Shown here in pieces: positions 5,287-6,879 of a stretch of 6,879 nt of DNA. Every line of letters starts with the position of its first letter. Within the stretch, counting starts at the first letter, position 1. This DNA is from Pseudomonadota bacterium (lineage in GTDB: Bacteria; Pseudomonadota; Gammaproteobacteria; Xanthomonadales; Xanthomonadaceae). The DNA lies in the NCBI GenBank assembly GCA_023386795.1, contig JAEWJB010000160.1:1-6879 (forward strand). The letters are read 5' to 3'. A program made the position numbers and the translations under genes. The notes beneath the pieces are model-generated. The model ran no database searches, was not told the origin of the DNA, and worked only from the letters and a program-made list of their open reading frames with translations.

Positions 5287-6879
<1,593 letters not shown>

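Overview
The window is GC-rich (third codon positions are almost all G or C) and carries chromosomal housekeeping genes of a gammaproteobacterium. Gene content, gene order and protein wording (for example a 225-residue Pcm and a Mth938-type protein beside YhbY) point to the Xanthomonadaceae/Lysobacteraceae (Lysobacter, Luteimonas, Stenotrophomonas, Xanthomonas group). The genus is inferred from memory of family sequences, not from a search.

Layout, left to right. Positions 1-78 are a compact palindromic intergenic repeat that can fold into a three-way junction. Next is a minus-strand gene for a Smr-domain nuclease (205-750) with an intrinsic terminator just past its stop (161-183). A divergent spacer of about 100 bases separates it from a plus-strand cluster: surE (852-1643), pcm (1640-2317), a YqaA/DedA-family membrane protein gene (2337-2951) and nlpD (2948-3733). 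Two of the three junctions are ATGA overlaps and the third gap is 19 bases, so these four genes are very probably one operon. nlpD meets a convergent minus-strand pair: yhbY (4216-4521) followed by a Mth938/DUF498 protein gene (3824-4204). A second divergent spacer leads to rlmE (4587-5219) and ftsH (5287 to the window edge, C-terminus missing).

Functions. The surE-pcm-nlpD block is the stationary-phase and envelope cluster that precedes rpoS in enterobacteria and pseudomonads. No rpoS follows here: the next genes are convergent and unrelated. The yhbY/rlmE/ftsH block is the classic ribosome-assembly and protein quality-control block: YhbY binds pre-50S particles, RlmE 2'-O-methylates 23S rRNA, and FtsH is the membrane AAA+ protease.

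Regulation that can be read from the sequence: both divergent spacers carry the same 10-mer GGTATCATGG 20-26 bases upstream of the plus-strand start codon (surE, rlmE), which looks like a shared -10 element. The rlmE coding region has a cluster of unusual A/T-ending codons that coincides with a possible heat-shock-type promoter pointing at ftsH. I saw no phage, insertion sequence, CRISPR array, tRNA, rRNA or unknown multi-gene system. The window is mostly conserved core genome, and the items worth a second look are regulatory or structural.
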